The notes below the pieces were generated by a model. It saw only the letters and a list, made by a program, of their open reading frames with translations. It did no database searches and was not told the origin of the DNA. The position numbers were made by a program, and so were the translations under genes. Positions 24,664 to 30,858 of a DNA stretch of 30,858 nt are shown here, in pieces; the first letter of the stretch is position 1, and the number at the start of each line of letters is the position of its first letter. Source of the stretch: a bacterium UBP3_UBA6266 (GTDB lineage Bacteria; Auribacterota; UBA6266); the NCBI GenBank assembly GCA_002440765.1, contig DJVC01000099.1, forward strand, positions 1 through 30,858, written 5' to 3'.

Positions 24664-25020
24664 ATGAAAAAATTTCTGGTTTTGATGTTTACGATTACTT
24701 TTATTTTTAATATTTTCGTTTCTTGTGCTATCGCCGAAGAAAGATCCGTGCCCGGTAAAATGGCGCATAAGTTCGGCAGGGGATTGTGCAACGTAGCTCT
24801 GGGATGGTGCGAAATACCGAAAAACATAATGAATTCATGCGAAGAAATCAATCCATACGCCGGCTGGTTTGTAGGGCTTGTCAAAGGAATCGGCATGACT
24901 GTCGCCAGGACTCTTGCGGGAGTCTGGGATATCATAACATTCCCCATACCTGCTCCATCGGATTATGAGCCTGTGATGGAGCCCGAATTTGTCTTCGAAA
25001 GTCTTTCATATATAGAATAA
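24664..25020 (+). CDS. TIGR04073-family exosortase-associated protein, copy 1
   Basis: A 118-residue exported protein with a signal peptide (residues 1 to about 24, hydrophobic FLVLMFTITFIFNIFVSCAIA). The mature domain matches the pattern I associate with the TIGR04073 family, named for its co-occurrence with exosortase systems: KFGRGLCNVALGWCEIPKN, then GWFVGLVKGIGMTVARTLAGVWDIITFPIPAPSDYEPVMEPEFVF. Function is unknown. It is the longest of three tandem paralogues, with an extra FESLSYIE tail. The start ATG 24664 is preferred to ATG 24655, which almost abuts the GGAGG site (24649-24653); 24664 has normal spacing. Two extra cysteines (GLCNVALGWCE) are absent from the other copies. Confidence 0.85.
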   Translation: MKKFLVLMFTITFIFNIFVSCAIAEERSVPGKMAHKFGRGLCNVALGWCEIPKNIMNSCEEINPYAGWFVGLVKGIGMTVARTLAGVWDIITFPIPAPSDYEPVMEPEFVFESLSYIE

Positions 25021-25066
25021 AAAGGCATTATACTAAGTCAAAAACACAAAGAAAGGGGATTAATGG

Positions 25067-25393
25067 ATGAAAAGAGTAGCAGTTGTAGTTTTGGTAACGA
25101 CACTCTTTCTGGGCATGTGCGTTCCCGCATTTGCCGATGCAAGCACCAACAATGCCGGAAGAAAATTCTGCAGAGGCATTGCCAACATTGCGACAGGATG
25201 GGTTGAAATCATTAGAACGCCTTATGAAGAATCTATGGCTACAAATCCTGTACGAGGCTTGACTGTCGGACTCTTCAAAGGGATTATGATGGCAGTGGCC
25301 AGAACAGGTTCGGGGGTATTTGACCTTGTAACATTTCCGTTCCCGTTTCCGAATGATTATGACTCTCTTGTGAAACCCGAATTCGTATTTTAA
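25067..25393 (+). CDS. TIGR04073-family exosortase-associated protein, copy 2
   Basis: A 108-residue exported protein. It has a signal peptide (residues 1-23, ending PAFA-DA) and a mature domain homologous to its neighbours: KFCRGIANIATGWVEIIRTPYEE, then GLTVGLFKGIMMAVARTGSGVFDLVTFPFPFPNDYDSLVKPEFVF. It is the most divergent of the three: IPKN is replaced by IIRT and the 'WYGWF' segment by 'VRGLT'. Ribosome binding site AAAGGGG precedes ATG 25067. Gaps of 46 and 33 bases to the flanking copies, with no terminator between, indicate a single transcript. Confidence 0.85.
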   Translation: MKRVAVVVLVTTLFLGMCVPAFADASTNNAGRKFCRGIANIATGWVEIIRTPYEESMATNPVRGLTVGLFKGIMMAVARTGSGVFDLVTFPFPFPNDYDSLVKPEFVF

Positions 25394-25426
25394 CTTTAAT
25401 CAACGTACGGAAAGGAGGAAAATTAA

Positions 25427-25759
25427 ATGGTTAGATTTTCCAGAGCAGTTCTTTGTGTCTTAATCATAACTGCTATCCTTAGTTCATCTACACTTGCTTC
25501 AGCTGAGCTTTTCCAGGATATTACTCACAAGCTCTTCAGGGGAATTGCCAATATATTAACAGGGTGGATAGAAATTCCCAAAAATATGTATAACGACTCT
25601 GTTGAAGTAAGCCCGTGGTATGGCTGGTTTACCGGATTACTGAAAGGGATAGGCTTCACCGTTGTCAGAACAGGCGCCGGGGTTTGGGATACTATAACAT
25701 TCCTTTTCCCTATACCTTCCGACTACGAACCTGTATGGGAACCTGAATTTGTATTTTAG
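25427..25759 (+). CDS. TIGR04073-family exosortase-associated protein, copy 3
   Basis: A 110-residue exported protein with a signal peptide (residues 1 to about 25, ending LASAE). The mature domain KLFRGIANILTGWIEIPKNMYND, then WYGWFTGLLKGIGFTVVRTGAGVWDTITFLFPIPSDYEPVWEPEFVF, is closest to copy 1 in its second half. A strong AAAGGAGG site precedes ATG 25427. It is followed 27 bases later by a strong intrinsic terminator, closing the three-gene unit. All three copies share the C-terminal PEFVF, suggesting this segment is functionally constrained. Confidence 0.86.
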   Translation: MVRFSRAVLCVLIITAILSSSTLASAELFQDITHKLFRGIANILTGWIEIPKNMYNDSVEVSPWYGWFTGLLKGIGFTVVRTGAGVWDTITFLFPIPSDYEPVWEPEFVF

Positions 25760-25786
25760 TCTATATGCTATGCAATGAGTAACGGT

Positions 25787-25828
25787 AACAAAGGGATTCA
25801 CTGATGCATGGTGAATCCCTTTGTTTGT
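25787..25828 (+). terminator. Intrinsic terminator after the TIGR04073 cluster
   Basis: AACAAAGGGATTCAC (25787-25801) and GTGAATCCCTTTGTT (25811-25825) are perfect 15-base reverse complements around a nine-base loop, with a T-rich 3' flank. This should stop the cluster transcript before the NifU-like gene, whose start is 28 bases further on. Confidence 0.85.
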
Positions 25829-25855
25829 CATAACATCAAACAATGGAGTTTCGTC

Positions 25856-26080
25856 ATGGAAGAAAAGATTAAAGATGTTCTGAATAACGAAGTCAGGCCT
25901 TATCTGCAATCCCACGGCGGCGATGCCGAATTTGTTTCTGTTGACGCGGAAGGAAATGTAAGCGTCCGGTTGAAAGGGGCCTGCGCGGGATGTTCCGGAG
26001 CTTTAATGACATTAAAAAACCTTGTTGAACAGGCTCTGAAAGAAAAAATACCCGGGGTTAAATCTGTAAAAGCAGTTTAA
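25856..26080 (+). CDS. NifU-like C-terminal domain protein (Fe-S scaffold/carrier)
   Basis: A 74-residue protein consisting only of the NifU C-terminal (Nfu) domain: VRPYLQSHGGDAEFVSVD, then LKGACAGCSGALMTLKNLVEQALKE. The CxxC pair is Cys43 and Cys46 in GACAGCSGA. Nfu proteins bind and transfer a [4Fe-4S] cluster to apo-proteins, usually as dimers. The start ATG 25856 follows a GGAG site (25845-25848) at normal spacing; an upstream in-frame ATG at 25808 falls inside the preceding terminator hairpin and is rejected. Only five bases separate it from the histidine kinase gene, so the three genes 25856-28573 form an operon. The need for Fe-S assembly fits the cluster-rich Rnf and IspH proteins in the window. 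Confidence 0.92.
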   Translation: MEEKIKDVLNNEVRPYLQSHGGDAEFVSVDAEGNVSVRLKGACAGCSGALMTLKNLVEQALKEKIPGVKSVKAV

Positions 26081-26085
26081 TAATT

Positions 26086-27249
26086 ATGACACAAAAACCC
26101 AAATTTATTGATAAGTTCATCCAGAACCTTGATAAGATCGATAAGCTGGATGTAGAAAAGTATTTTATTAATCTTTCCCGGGAAAAGGGATTCCTCGAAT
26201 CTGTATTCAACAACCTCAATGAAGGTATTGTTGTAATATCCAGCAGGGGCACTATAGCGTTTCTTAATTCAAAAGCCAAATCAATATTAGGCATCTTTTC
26301 CGAAGAATATAAGGGAAGGCACCTGCAGGATGTGATAAAAGACGCGTCTTTCCTGTCTTCCATACCGCTAAATGTAAAAACCGCATACAGTATTATCGAT
26401 AAGGAAATAACCGTTGATCACCCCAGAAAATCACTGATTAATATTAATGTAATACCGTTTGACGATAATAATTTATCCGGCATGGTAGTTGTTTTGAAAG
26501 ACATAACCGCCAGGAAAAGAATGGAAGAGGATACAAAACAATCTAAATTGGTGGAAACTTTTTCCAATCTCGCGGCAGGAATAGCGCACGAGATAGGCAA
26601 CCCCCTCAATTCACTCAATATTCATTTGCAACTGATAGACCGCGAAACCAAAAAATCAAAAACGGGAAAAAAGGTCAATGAACACATTTCTATCTGCAGA
26701 AATGAAATAAAACGTCTCGATGAAATAATTAACAGGTTTTTGCTGGCTCTGCGTTCTTCAGAAAAACCGATGGAAAGAAAAAGCGTAAACAAAATTATAT
26801 CTTCCATAGTAAAACTAATGCAGCCGGAATTTAATTCAAAAAAAATCGACCTCACTATTTCCCTGAACAAGAATCTGCCGGATACTCTTCTGAATGAAGG
26901 AGAAATAAAACAATTAATAGTAAATATACTGAAAAACGCCATTCAATCAATTAATCATGCCGGAGGGAAAATCAGTATTTCCACCCTTCAGGAACCGTAT
27001 TATATACTTATTAATATTAAGGATAACGGTGCGGGCATTTCAGACAGCATCAAACAAAAAATATTCGAGCCTTTTTTCTCCACAAAAGAATCCGGCTCGG
27101 GGCTCGGGCTTCTGATCGCATCAAGAATAGTGTCGGAACATAAGGGCACACTGGAAGTAGAAAGCAGCAAAAAAAACGGCACCTTGATTAAAATAAGACT
27201 TCCCGTAAAGACTGATGAATTAAAATTACTTCCGCAGGGAGGCAAATGA
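26086..27249 (+). CDS. NtrB-like soluble PAS sensor histidine kinase
   Basis: A 387-residue two-component kinase without transmembrane segments, so probably cytosolic. A PAS domain spans about residues 35-150 (FLESVFNNLNEGIVVISSRGTIAFLNSKAKSILG, then the VVVLKDITARKRMEE end). The phosphoacceptor segment is AAGIAHEIGNPLNSLNIHLQ (His168). The ATPase domain carries LIVNILKNAIQSI (N box), DNGAGI (G1), IFEPFFSTK (F box) and GSGLGLLIASRIV (G2). The HEIGNPL box and the order of motifs are typical of kinases that partner NtrC-family regulators, and one lies directly downstream with only a one-base gap. The signal sensed is unknown. It may be redox- or Fe-S-related given the Nfu gene upstream, which is speculation. 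Confidence 0.92.
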   Translation: MTQKPKFIDKFIQNLDKIDKLDVEKYFINLSREKGFLESVFNNLNEGIVVISSRGTIAFLNSKAKSILGIFSEEYKGRHLQDVIKDASFLSSIPLNVKTAYSIIDKEITVDHPRKSLININVIPFDDNNLSGMVVVLKDITARKRMEEDTKQSKLVETFSNLAAGIAHEIGNPLNSLNIHLQLIDRETKKSKTGKKVNEHISICRNEIKRLDEIINRFLLALRSSEKPMERKSVNKIISSIVKLMQPEFNSKKIDLTISLNKNLPDTLLNEGEIKQLIVNILKNAIQSINHAGGKISISTLQEPYYILINIKDNGAGISDSIKQKIFEPFFSTKESGSGLGLLIASRIVSEHKGTLEVESSKKNGTLIKIRLPVKTDELKLLPQGGK

Positions 27250-27250
27250 T

Positions 27251-28573
27251 TTGAATAAAAAAACCATACTGATTGCGGATGATGAAATAAACACTCTTAA
27301 AGGGCTTGCATCCGCCCTTTCCGAAAAATACCGTGTCATAACAGCTTCAAACGGTCAGGAAGCATATGAATTATTCACATCTAACATGCCTTCGATAGTT
27401 TTAACGGATATCAGGATGCCGGTAATGGGCGGTCTGACACTTCTGGATAAGATAAGATCTGCAAATCCGGATACACCCGTAATCCTTCTTACGGCGTATG
27501 GAACCATTAATAACGCCGTTGAAGCCATGAAGAGGGGGGCTTCCGACTATATTACAAAGCCCGTCAATCTCGACAAACTTGAAGCTATTATTGAAAAATT
27601 CGTTGACAAAAAAGTCGCAACAGGCGCTCTCAGGAATCAATCAACCATTATAGGCAATGATACGACACTAAAAACTATTTATGAACAGGCTTCTAAAGTG
27701 GCATTGACGGATACCACGATCTTAATAACGGGCGAAAGCGGCACAGGCAAAGAGATACTGGCCCAGGACATACATAAAATAAGTAAAAGACCGGGGAAGT
27801 TCACTCCTGTTCATTGCGCCGCGCTTCCTGAAACTTTACTCGAAAGTGAACTTTTTGGGCATGAAAAGGGTTCATTTACCGGTGCATCCTCACGAAAAGC
27901 CGGGCGTTTTGAATTAGCCGAAAAAGGAACAATATTCTTAGATGAAATCAGCGAAATTTCCACATCAATACAGACAAAGCTGCTCAGGGTGCTTCAGGAT
28001 AAAACATTTGAAAGAGTAGGCGGGACCCAGACCCTGAAAGCGGACATAAGAATTATAGCAGCTACAAATAAACATCTGGAACCGTTGATTAAGTCCGGCA
28101 GATTCAGAGAAGATTTATATTACCGTTTAAATGTTGTACATTTTCATCTGCCCCCCCTGAGAGAGCGAATCGGAGATGTCCCGCTTTTTGTCAATCATTT
28201 TATCGAGGACCTTGCTAGATCATCCGGTAAAATAATCGAGGGGATTACGGACGAAGCGCTGAAACTGCTTACAGGTTATACCTGGCCCGGGAATATCCGC
28301 CAGTTGAGAAATACCCTTGAGCACATGATATTGTTCAGTTCTTCCCGTATTCTCGACATAAAAGACATACCCCCCGAAATTATAAAAGAGAGCGGTCTTC
28401 CCTCAGGCAAAAACATTACAACAGGAAAAGGCACAATTAAAGACCTGGAGAAGGACCTTATTCTGAAAGAATTAGAAAAATCCGGCGGGAACAAGACAGA
28501 AGTCGCAAACTGCCTCGGAATAAGCAGGAGAACATTATACCGAAAACTCAGACAATATAACATAAGCCTGTAA
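27251..28573 (+). CDS. NtrC-family sigma-54-dependent response regulator
   Basis: A 440-residue transcription activator. The receiver domain (residues 1-120) has phosphoacceptor Asp53 in LTDIRMP and the conserved lysine in ITKPVN. The AAA+ domain has Walker A GESGTGKE (161-168), the sigma-54 contact loop GSFTGA (207-212; consensus GAFTGA, with Ser in second place) and Walker B TIFLDEI. R-finger region RIGDVPLFVNHF and GYTWPGNIRQLRN follow. The C-terminal Fis-type helix-turn-helix is NKTEVANCLGISRRTLYRKL. The start is TTG 27251; the ideal AGGGAGG site (27236-27242), eight bases upstream, supports it. The gene is followed by a 202-base intergenic region with a strong sigma-54 promoter driving dnaK, its most obvious candidate target. 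Confidence 0.95.
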   Translation: MNKKTILIADDEINTLKGLASALSEKYRVITASNGQEAYELFTSNMPSIVLTDIRMPVMGGLTLLDKIRSANPDTPVILLTAYGTINNAVEAMKRGASDYITKPVNLDKLEAIIEKFVDKKVATGALRNQSTIIGNDTTLKTIYEQASKVALTDTTILITGESGTGKEILAQDIHKISKRPGKFTPVHCAALPETLLESELFGHEKGSFTGASSRKAGRFELAEKGTIFLDEISEISTSIQTKLLRVLQDKTFERVGGTQTLKADIRIIAATNKHLEPLIKSGRFREDLYYRLNVVHFHLPPLRERIGDVPLFVNHFIEDLARSSGKIIEGITDEALKLLTGYTWPGNIRQLRNTLEHMILFSSSRILDIKDIPPEIIKESGLPSGKNITTGKGTIKDLEKDLILKELEKSGGNKTEVANCLGISRRTLYRKLRQYNISL

Positions 28574-28589
28574 TAATACAGTATCTTTA

Positions 28590-28626
28590 TGTCACAATAA
28601 GCCCGCATGTAACTTTTTGACACAAT
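28590..28626 (+). repeat. Direct repeat, possible activator site upstream of dnaK
   Basis: TGTCACAAT (28590-28598) and TGACACAAT (28618-28626) match at eight of nine positions and are 28 bases apart. They lie roughly 110-150 bases before the predicted sigma-54 start, where enhancer sites for NtrC-type activators usually sit. Confidence 0.45.
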
Positions 28627-28659
28627 CCGGAGATTGAACAAAATACAACATATATTGTC

Positions 28660-28684
28660 TAACATGCTGCCCTGCAATATGTTA
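28660..28684. promoter_or_regulatory. Dyad element, possible activator site upstream of dnaK
   Basis: TAACATGCTGC (28660-28670) and GCAATATGTTA (28674-28684) pair over nine positions around a three-base centre, with a two-base internal mismatch. The centre is about 40 bases upstream of the -24 element. It suits binding by a dimeric regulator such as the adjacent NtrC-like protein. An overlapping arm (AACATATATTG, 28647-28657) adds a further partial match. Confidence 0.5.
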
Positions 28685-28711
28685 TCTACATTATGTATTC
28701 CATGGTAATGC

Positions 28712-28728
28712 TTGGCACACATATTGCA
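28712..28728 (+). promoter_or_regulatory. Sigma-54 (-24/-12) promoter of dnaK
   Basis: TTGGCACACATATTGCA matches the sigma-54 consensus (YTGGCAC, five bases, TTGCW) at every conserved position; the GG (28714-28715) and GC (28726-28727) are separated by the required ten bases. Transcription would start near 28738, about 38 bases before the dnaK start. No convincing sigma-70 promoter or CIRCE element was found in the same gap (28574-28775). Confidence 0.88.
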
Positions 28729-28775
28729 TCTATTAATAAGCACGTCTTATATAAAATGATACTAAGGAGGCTATT

Positions 28776-30713
28776 ATGTCAAAGGTCATTGGTATAGATC
28801 TGGGAACCACAAATTCCTGCGTAGCGTTTATGGAATCGGGAAAACCTGTTGTAATTCCAAATTCCGAAGGAGACAGGACAACCCCTTCAGTGGTGGCATT
28901 TGCAAAATCAGGGGAAAGGCTTGTGGGAAAAACAGCAAAAAGACAGGCAATCACTAATCCTCACAATACGGTCTTTTCCATCAAAAGATTCATGGGAAGA
29001 AAGTTTAAAGAGGTCGGGGGAGAAATAAAGGAAGTGCCTTTCAGGGTCGCGGCAAGGGACAACGGGGATGCCAGTGTCGAAATCGAAAACAAGAAATACA
29101 GCCCTCCGGAAATATCCGCCATGATTCTTCAGAAATTAAAATCCGACGCAGAGGCGTATCTTGGCGAGAAAGTTAGCAAAGCCGTTATTACCGTACCCGC
29201 GTATTTCAACGATAGCCAGAGACAAGCCACAAAGGACGCGGGTAGAATAGCCGGGCTTGAGGTAGAGAGAATAATAAATGAACCTACAGCGGCTTCTCTC
29301 GCTTACGGGCTGGACAAGAAAAAAGACGAAAAAATAGCTGTTTACGATTTGGGCGGAGGAACATTTGATATTTCCATACTTGACATAGGAGAAGGCGTAT
29401 TCGAAGTTAAATCCACAAACGGCAATACTCATTTAGGAGGAGATGACTTTGACCAAAGAATCATCGATTGGCTGGTGGATAACTTTAAAAAAGAAAATGG
29501 GATCGACCTGAAAAAAGATCCTATGGCCCTTCAAAGACTGAAAGAAGCCTCGGAAAAGGCTAAGATCGAATTATCTTCCTCAACCGAAACCGATATTAAT
29601 CTGCCTTTTGTTACGGCTGATTCGAACGGGCCAAAACATCTTGTAATCAAACTTACCAGATCAAAACTCGAACAACTGGTAGATGATCTTGTCCATTCAA
29701 CCATAGAACCATGCCGGAAAGCTCTTAAAGACGCGGGGTTAAAGGCTTCGGAAATTGATGAAGTTATTCTTGTGGGCGGTATGACAAGAATGCCCATGGT
29801 ACAGGAAACAGTAAAGAATTTCTTCGGCAAACCACCGCACAAGGGTGTCAATCCGGACGAGGTTGTCGCAGTAGGGGCGGCAATTCAGGCAGGCATAATA
29901 CAGGGCGATGTCCAGGATGTCGTTCTTCTTGATGTAACACCTCTTTCCCTCGGCATTGAAACACTGGGCGGGGTGTTTACAAAATTAATAGAAAGGAACA
30001 CAACAATACCTGTGGACAAGAGTGAAATATTTTCGACGGCTGCTGACAGCCAGACAAGCGTAGAAATCCATGTTCTTCAGGGAGAAAGGCCAATGGCTGC
30101 CGACAATAAGACCATAGGCAGATTCCAACTGGTGGGAATTCCTCCCGCCCCAAGAGGGGTTCCGCAGATAGAAGTAAAATTTAACCTGGACAGGAACGGA
30201 ATCCTGAATGTATCGGCGAAAGACCTTGGAACCGGTAAAGAGCAGAATATCACGATAAAGGCATCCAGCGGACTTTCAGATAATGAAATCGACCAGATGG
30301 TAAAAGATGCGGAAGCTCATGCTTCGGAAGATATAAAGAAAAAAGAAAAAATCGAAGCCAAAAATAACGCGGAAAACCTTATATATCAGGCAGAAAAAAC
30401 ATTGAAAGAACACAAAGACAAGATCCCTGCGGACAAAAAAGATGATATAGAAAAATCTGTCAATGAACTCAAAGATGCCTTAAAATCGGAGGACACTGAT
30501 AATATCAAGCAGAAAACTGAATTATTGATGAACGCTCTGCATGCGGTATCTTCCATCATCTACCAGAAAACCGGCCAGGATCAGGATAAGACACCGCAGC
30601 CGGAACAGGACAAGAAACAGGGGAAAGACGGGAATCCGGAGAATGTCGTAGATGCGGATTTTAAAGTAGTCGATGACGACAAAGAGAATAACGGCAAAAA
30701 TAAAACGAAATAA
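28776..30713 (+). CDS. dnaK: DnaK (Hsp70) molecular chaperone
   Basis: A complete 645-residue cytosolic ATP-dependent chaperone. The ATPase domain starts with [29 protein letters not shown] and carries [36 protein letters not shown], the [17 protein letters not shown] phosphate-binding loop and [14 protein letters not shown]. The linker [19 protein letters not shown] leads to the substrate-binding domain. A charged lid and tail end in [23 protein letters not shown], a normal DnaK-type end. A strong AAGGAGG site precedes ATG 28776. groES follows after 15 bases, while grpE, dnaJ and hrcA are absent from both sides. The upstream sigma-54 promoter is unusual for this gene. Confidence 0.98.
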   Translation: MSKVIGIDLGTTNSCVAFMESGKPVVIPNSEGDRTTPSVVAFAKSGERLVGKTAKRQAITNPHNTVFSIKRFMGRKFKEVGGEIKEVPFRVAARDNGDASVEIENKKYSPPEISAMILQKLKSDAEAYLGEKVSKAVITVPAYFNDSQRQATKDAGRIAGLEVERIINEPTAASLAYGLDKKKDEKIAVYDLGGGTFDISILDIGEGVFEVKSTNGNTHLGGDDFDQRIIDWLVDNFKKENGIDLKKDPMALQRLKEASEKAKIELSSSTETDINLPFVTADSNGPKHLVIKLTRSKLEQLVDDLVHSTIEPCRKALKDAGLKASEIDEVILVGGMTRMPMVQETVKNFFGKPPHKGVNPDEVVAVGAAIQAGIIQGDVQDVVLLDVTPLSLGIETLGGVFTKLIERNTTIPVDKSEIFSTAADSQTSVEIHVLQGERPMAADNKTIGRFQLVGIPPAPRGVPQIEVKFNLDRNGILNVSAKDLGTGKEQNITIKASSGLSDNEIDQMVKDAEAHASEDIKKKEKIEAKNNAENLIYQAEKTLKEHKDKIPADKKDDIEKSVNELKDALKSEDTDNIKQKTELLMNALHAVSSIIYQKTGQDQDKTPQPEQDKKQGKDGNPENVVDADFKVVDDDKENNGKNKTK

Positions 30714-30728
30714 GAAGGAGGGTAACAC

Positions 30729-30858
30729 ATGAAAATCAGGCCTCTCGAAGACAGAGTGCTAGTCCAAAGGGTTGAAGAAAAAGAAGTGAAAAAAGGCGGG
30801 ATAATAATACCTGATACCGCCAAGGAAAAACCGCAACAGGCAAAAGTAATAGAATTGC
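30729..30858 (+). CDS. groES: GroES (Hsp10) co-chaperonin, 5' part
   Basis: The gene runs off the window; 43 codons are visible. [19 protein letters not shown], then [21 protein letters not shown], is the standard GroES N-terminal half including the mobile loop ([13 protein letters not shown]) that contacts GroEL. A strong AAGGAGGG site (30715-30722) lies six bases before ATG 30729. It is 15 bases after dnaK, so it is expected on the same transcript, probably with groEL next outside the window. Confidence 0.97.
   Translation, partial: MKIRPLEDRVLVQRVEEKEVKKGGIIIPDTAKEKPQQAKVIEL

Noticed and set aside
25808..25855. Upstream in-frame start for the NifU-like protein
   Set aside because: The ATG lies in the loop and arm of the preceding terminator hairpin, while ATG 25856 has a properly spaced GGAG.
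28574..28775. CIRCE element or sigma-32-type promoter for dnaK
   Set aside because: No TTAGCACTC/GAGTGCTAA pair or heat-shock -35/-10 pattern could be found in the gap.
1..30858. CRISPR array, tRNA, rRNA, insertion sequence or phage remnants
   Set aside because: No spaced direct repeats, cloverleaf-like sequence, transposase or integrase gene was recognised anywhere in the window.

Overview
The window is a densely packed, moderately AT-rich bacterial chromosome segment in which every gene but one is on the + strand. Two lineage-type markers point to the PVC superphylum, most plausibly a Candidatus Omnitrophota-like bacterium: a 52-residue small basic protein of the Verrucomicrobia/Chlamydiae type (484-642), and three tandem copies of the TIGR04073 exosortase-associated family (24664-25759). 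This placement comes from family recognition only and was not tested by phylogeny. No rRNA, tRNA, CRISPR array, insertion sequence or phage gene was seen, and no stretch over 300 bases lacks a gene.

Region 1 (1-11392) reads as one long co-oriented block with overlapping or nearly touching genes: the end of a TPR protein, the small basic protein, an RsuA/RluB pseudouridine synthase, an exported double-SH3b protein, rnfC-rnfD-rnfE-rnfA-rnfB with no rnfG, a corrinoid protein, folD, a malate dehydrogenase, uppP and recN. It links a ferredoxin:NAD+ ion pump to one-carbon (tetrahydrofolate and corrinoid) metabolism. Region 2 (11464-14730) holds purC and a membrane pyrophosphatase whose residues predict a K+-dependent, Na+-pumping enzyme, closed by a clear intrinsic terminator. 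Rnf plus a Na+-PPase suggests a sodium-linked, energy-conserving anaerobic lifestyle.

Region 3 (14769-19543) carries trxB, a membrane sensor histidine kinase, a minus-strand membrane protein, two small coiled-coil proteins with C-terminal anchors, and an alkylguanine-DNA methyltransferase. Region 4 (19538-24471) begins with two palindromes and then an unusual single-chain fusion of IspH to a UbiA-like prenyltransferase. A zinc-ribbon membrane protein, a NagZ-type GH3 glycosidase and a solute-binding lipoprotein follow.

Region 5 (24574-25828) is the TIGR04073 triplet with its own promoter and a 15-bp-stem terminator. Region 6 (25856-30858) contains a NifU-like protein, an NtrB-like kinase and an NtrC-like sigma-54 activator. 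These are followed by a 202-bp intergenic region with a near-perfect sigma-54 promoter and upstream repeats, then dnaK and the start of groES. The most striking possibilities are sigma-54 control of the major chaperone operon by the adjacent two-component pair, an Rnf cluster without RnfG, and the IspH-UbiA fusion.
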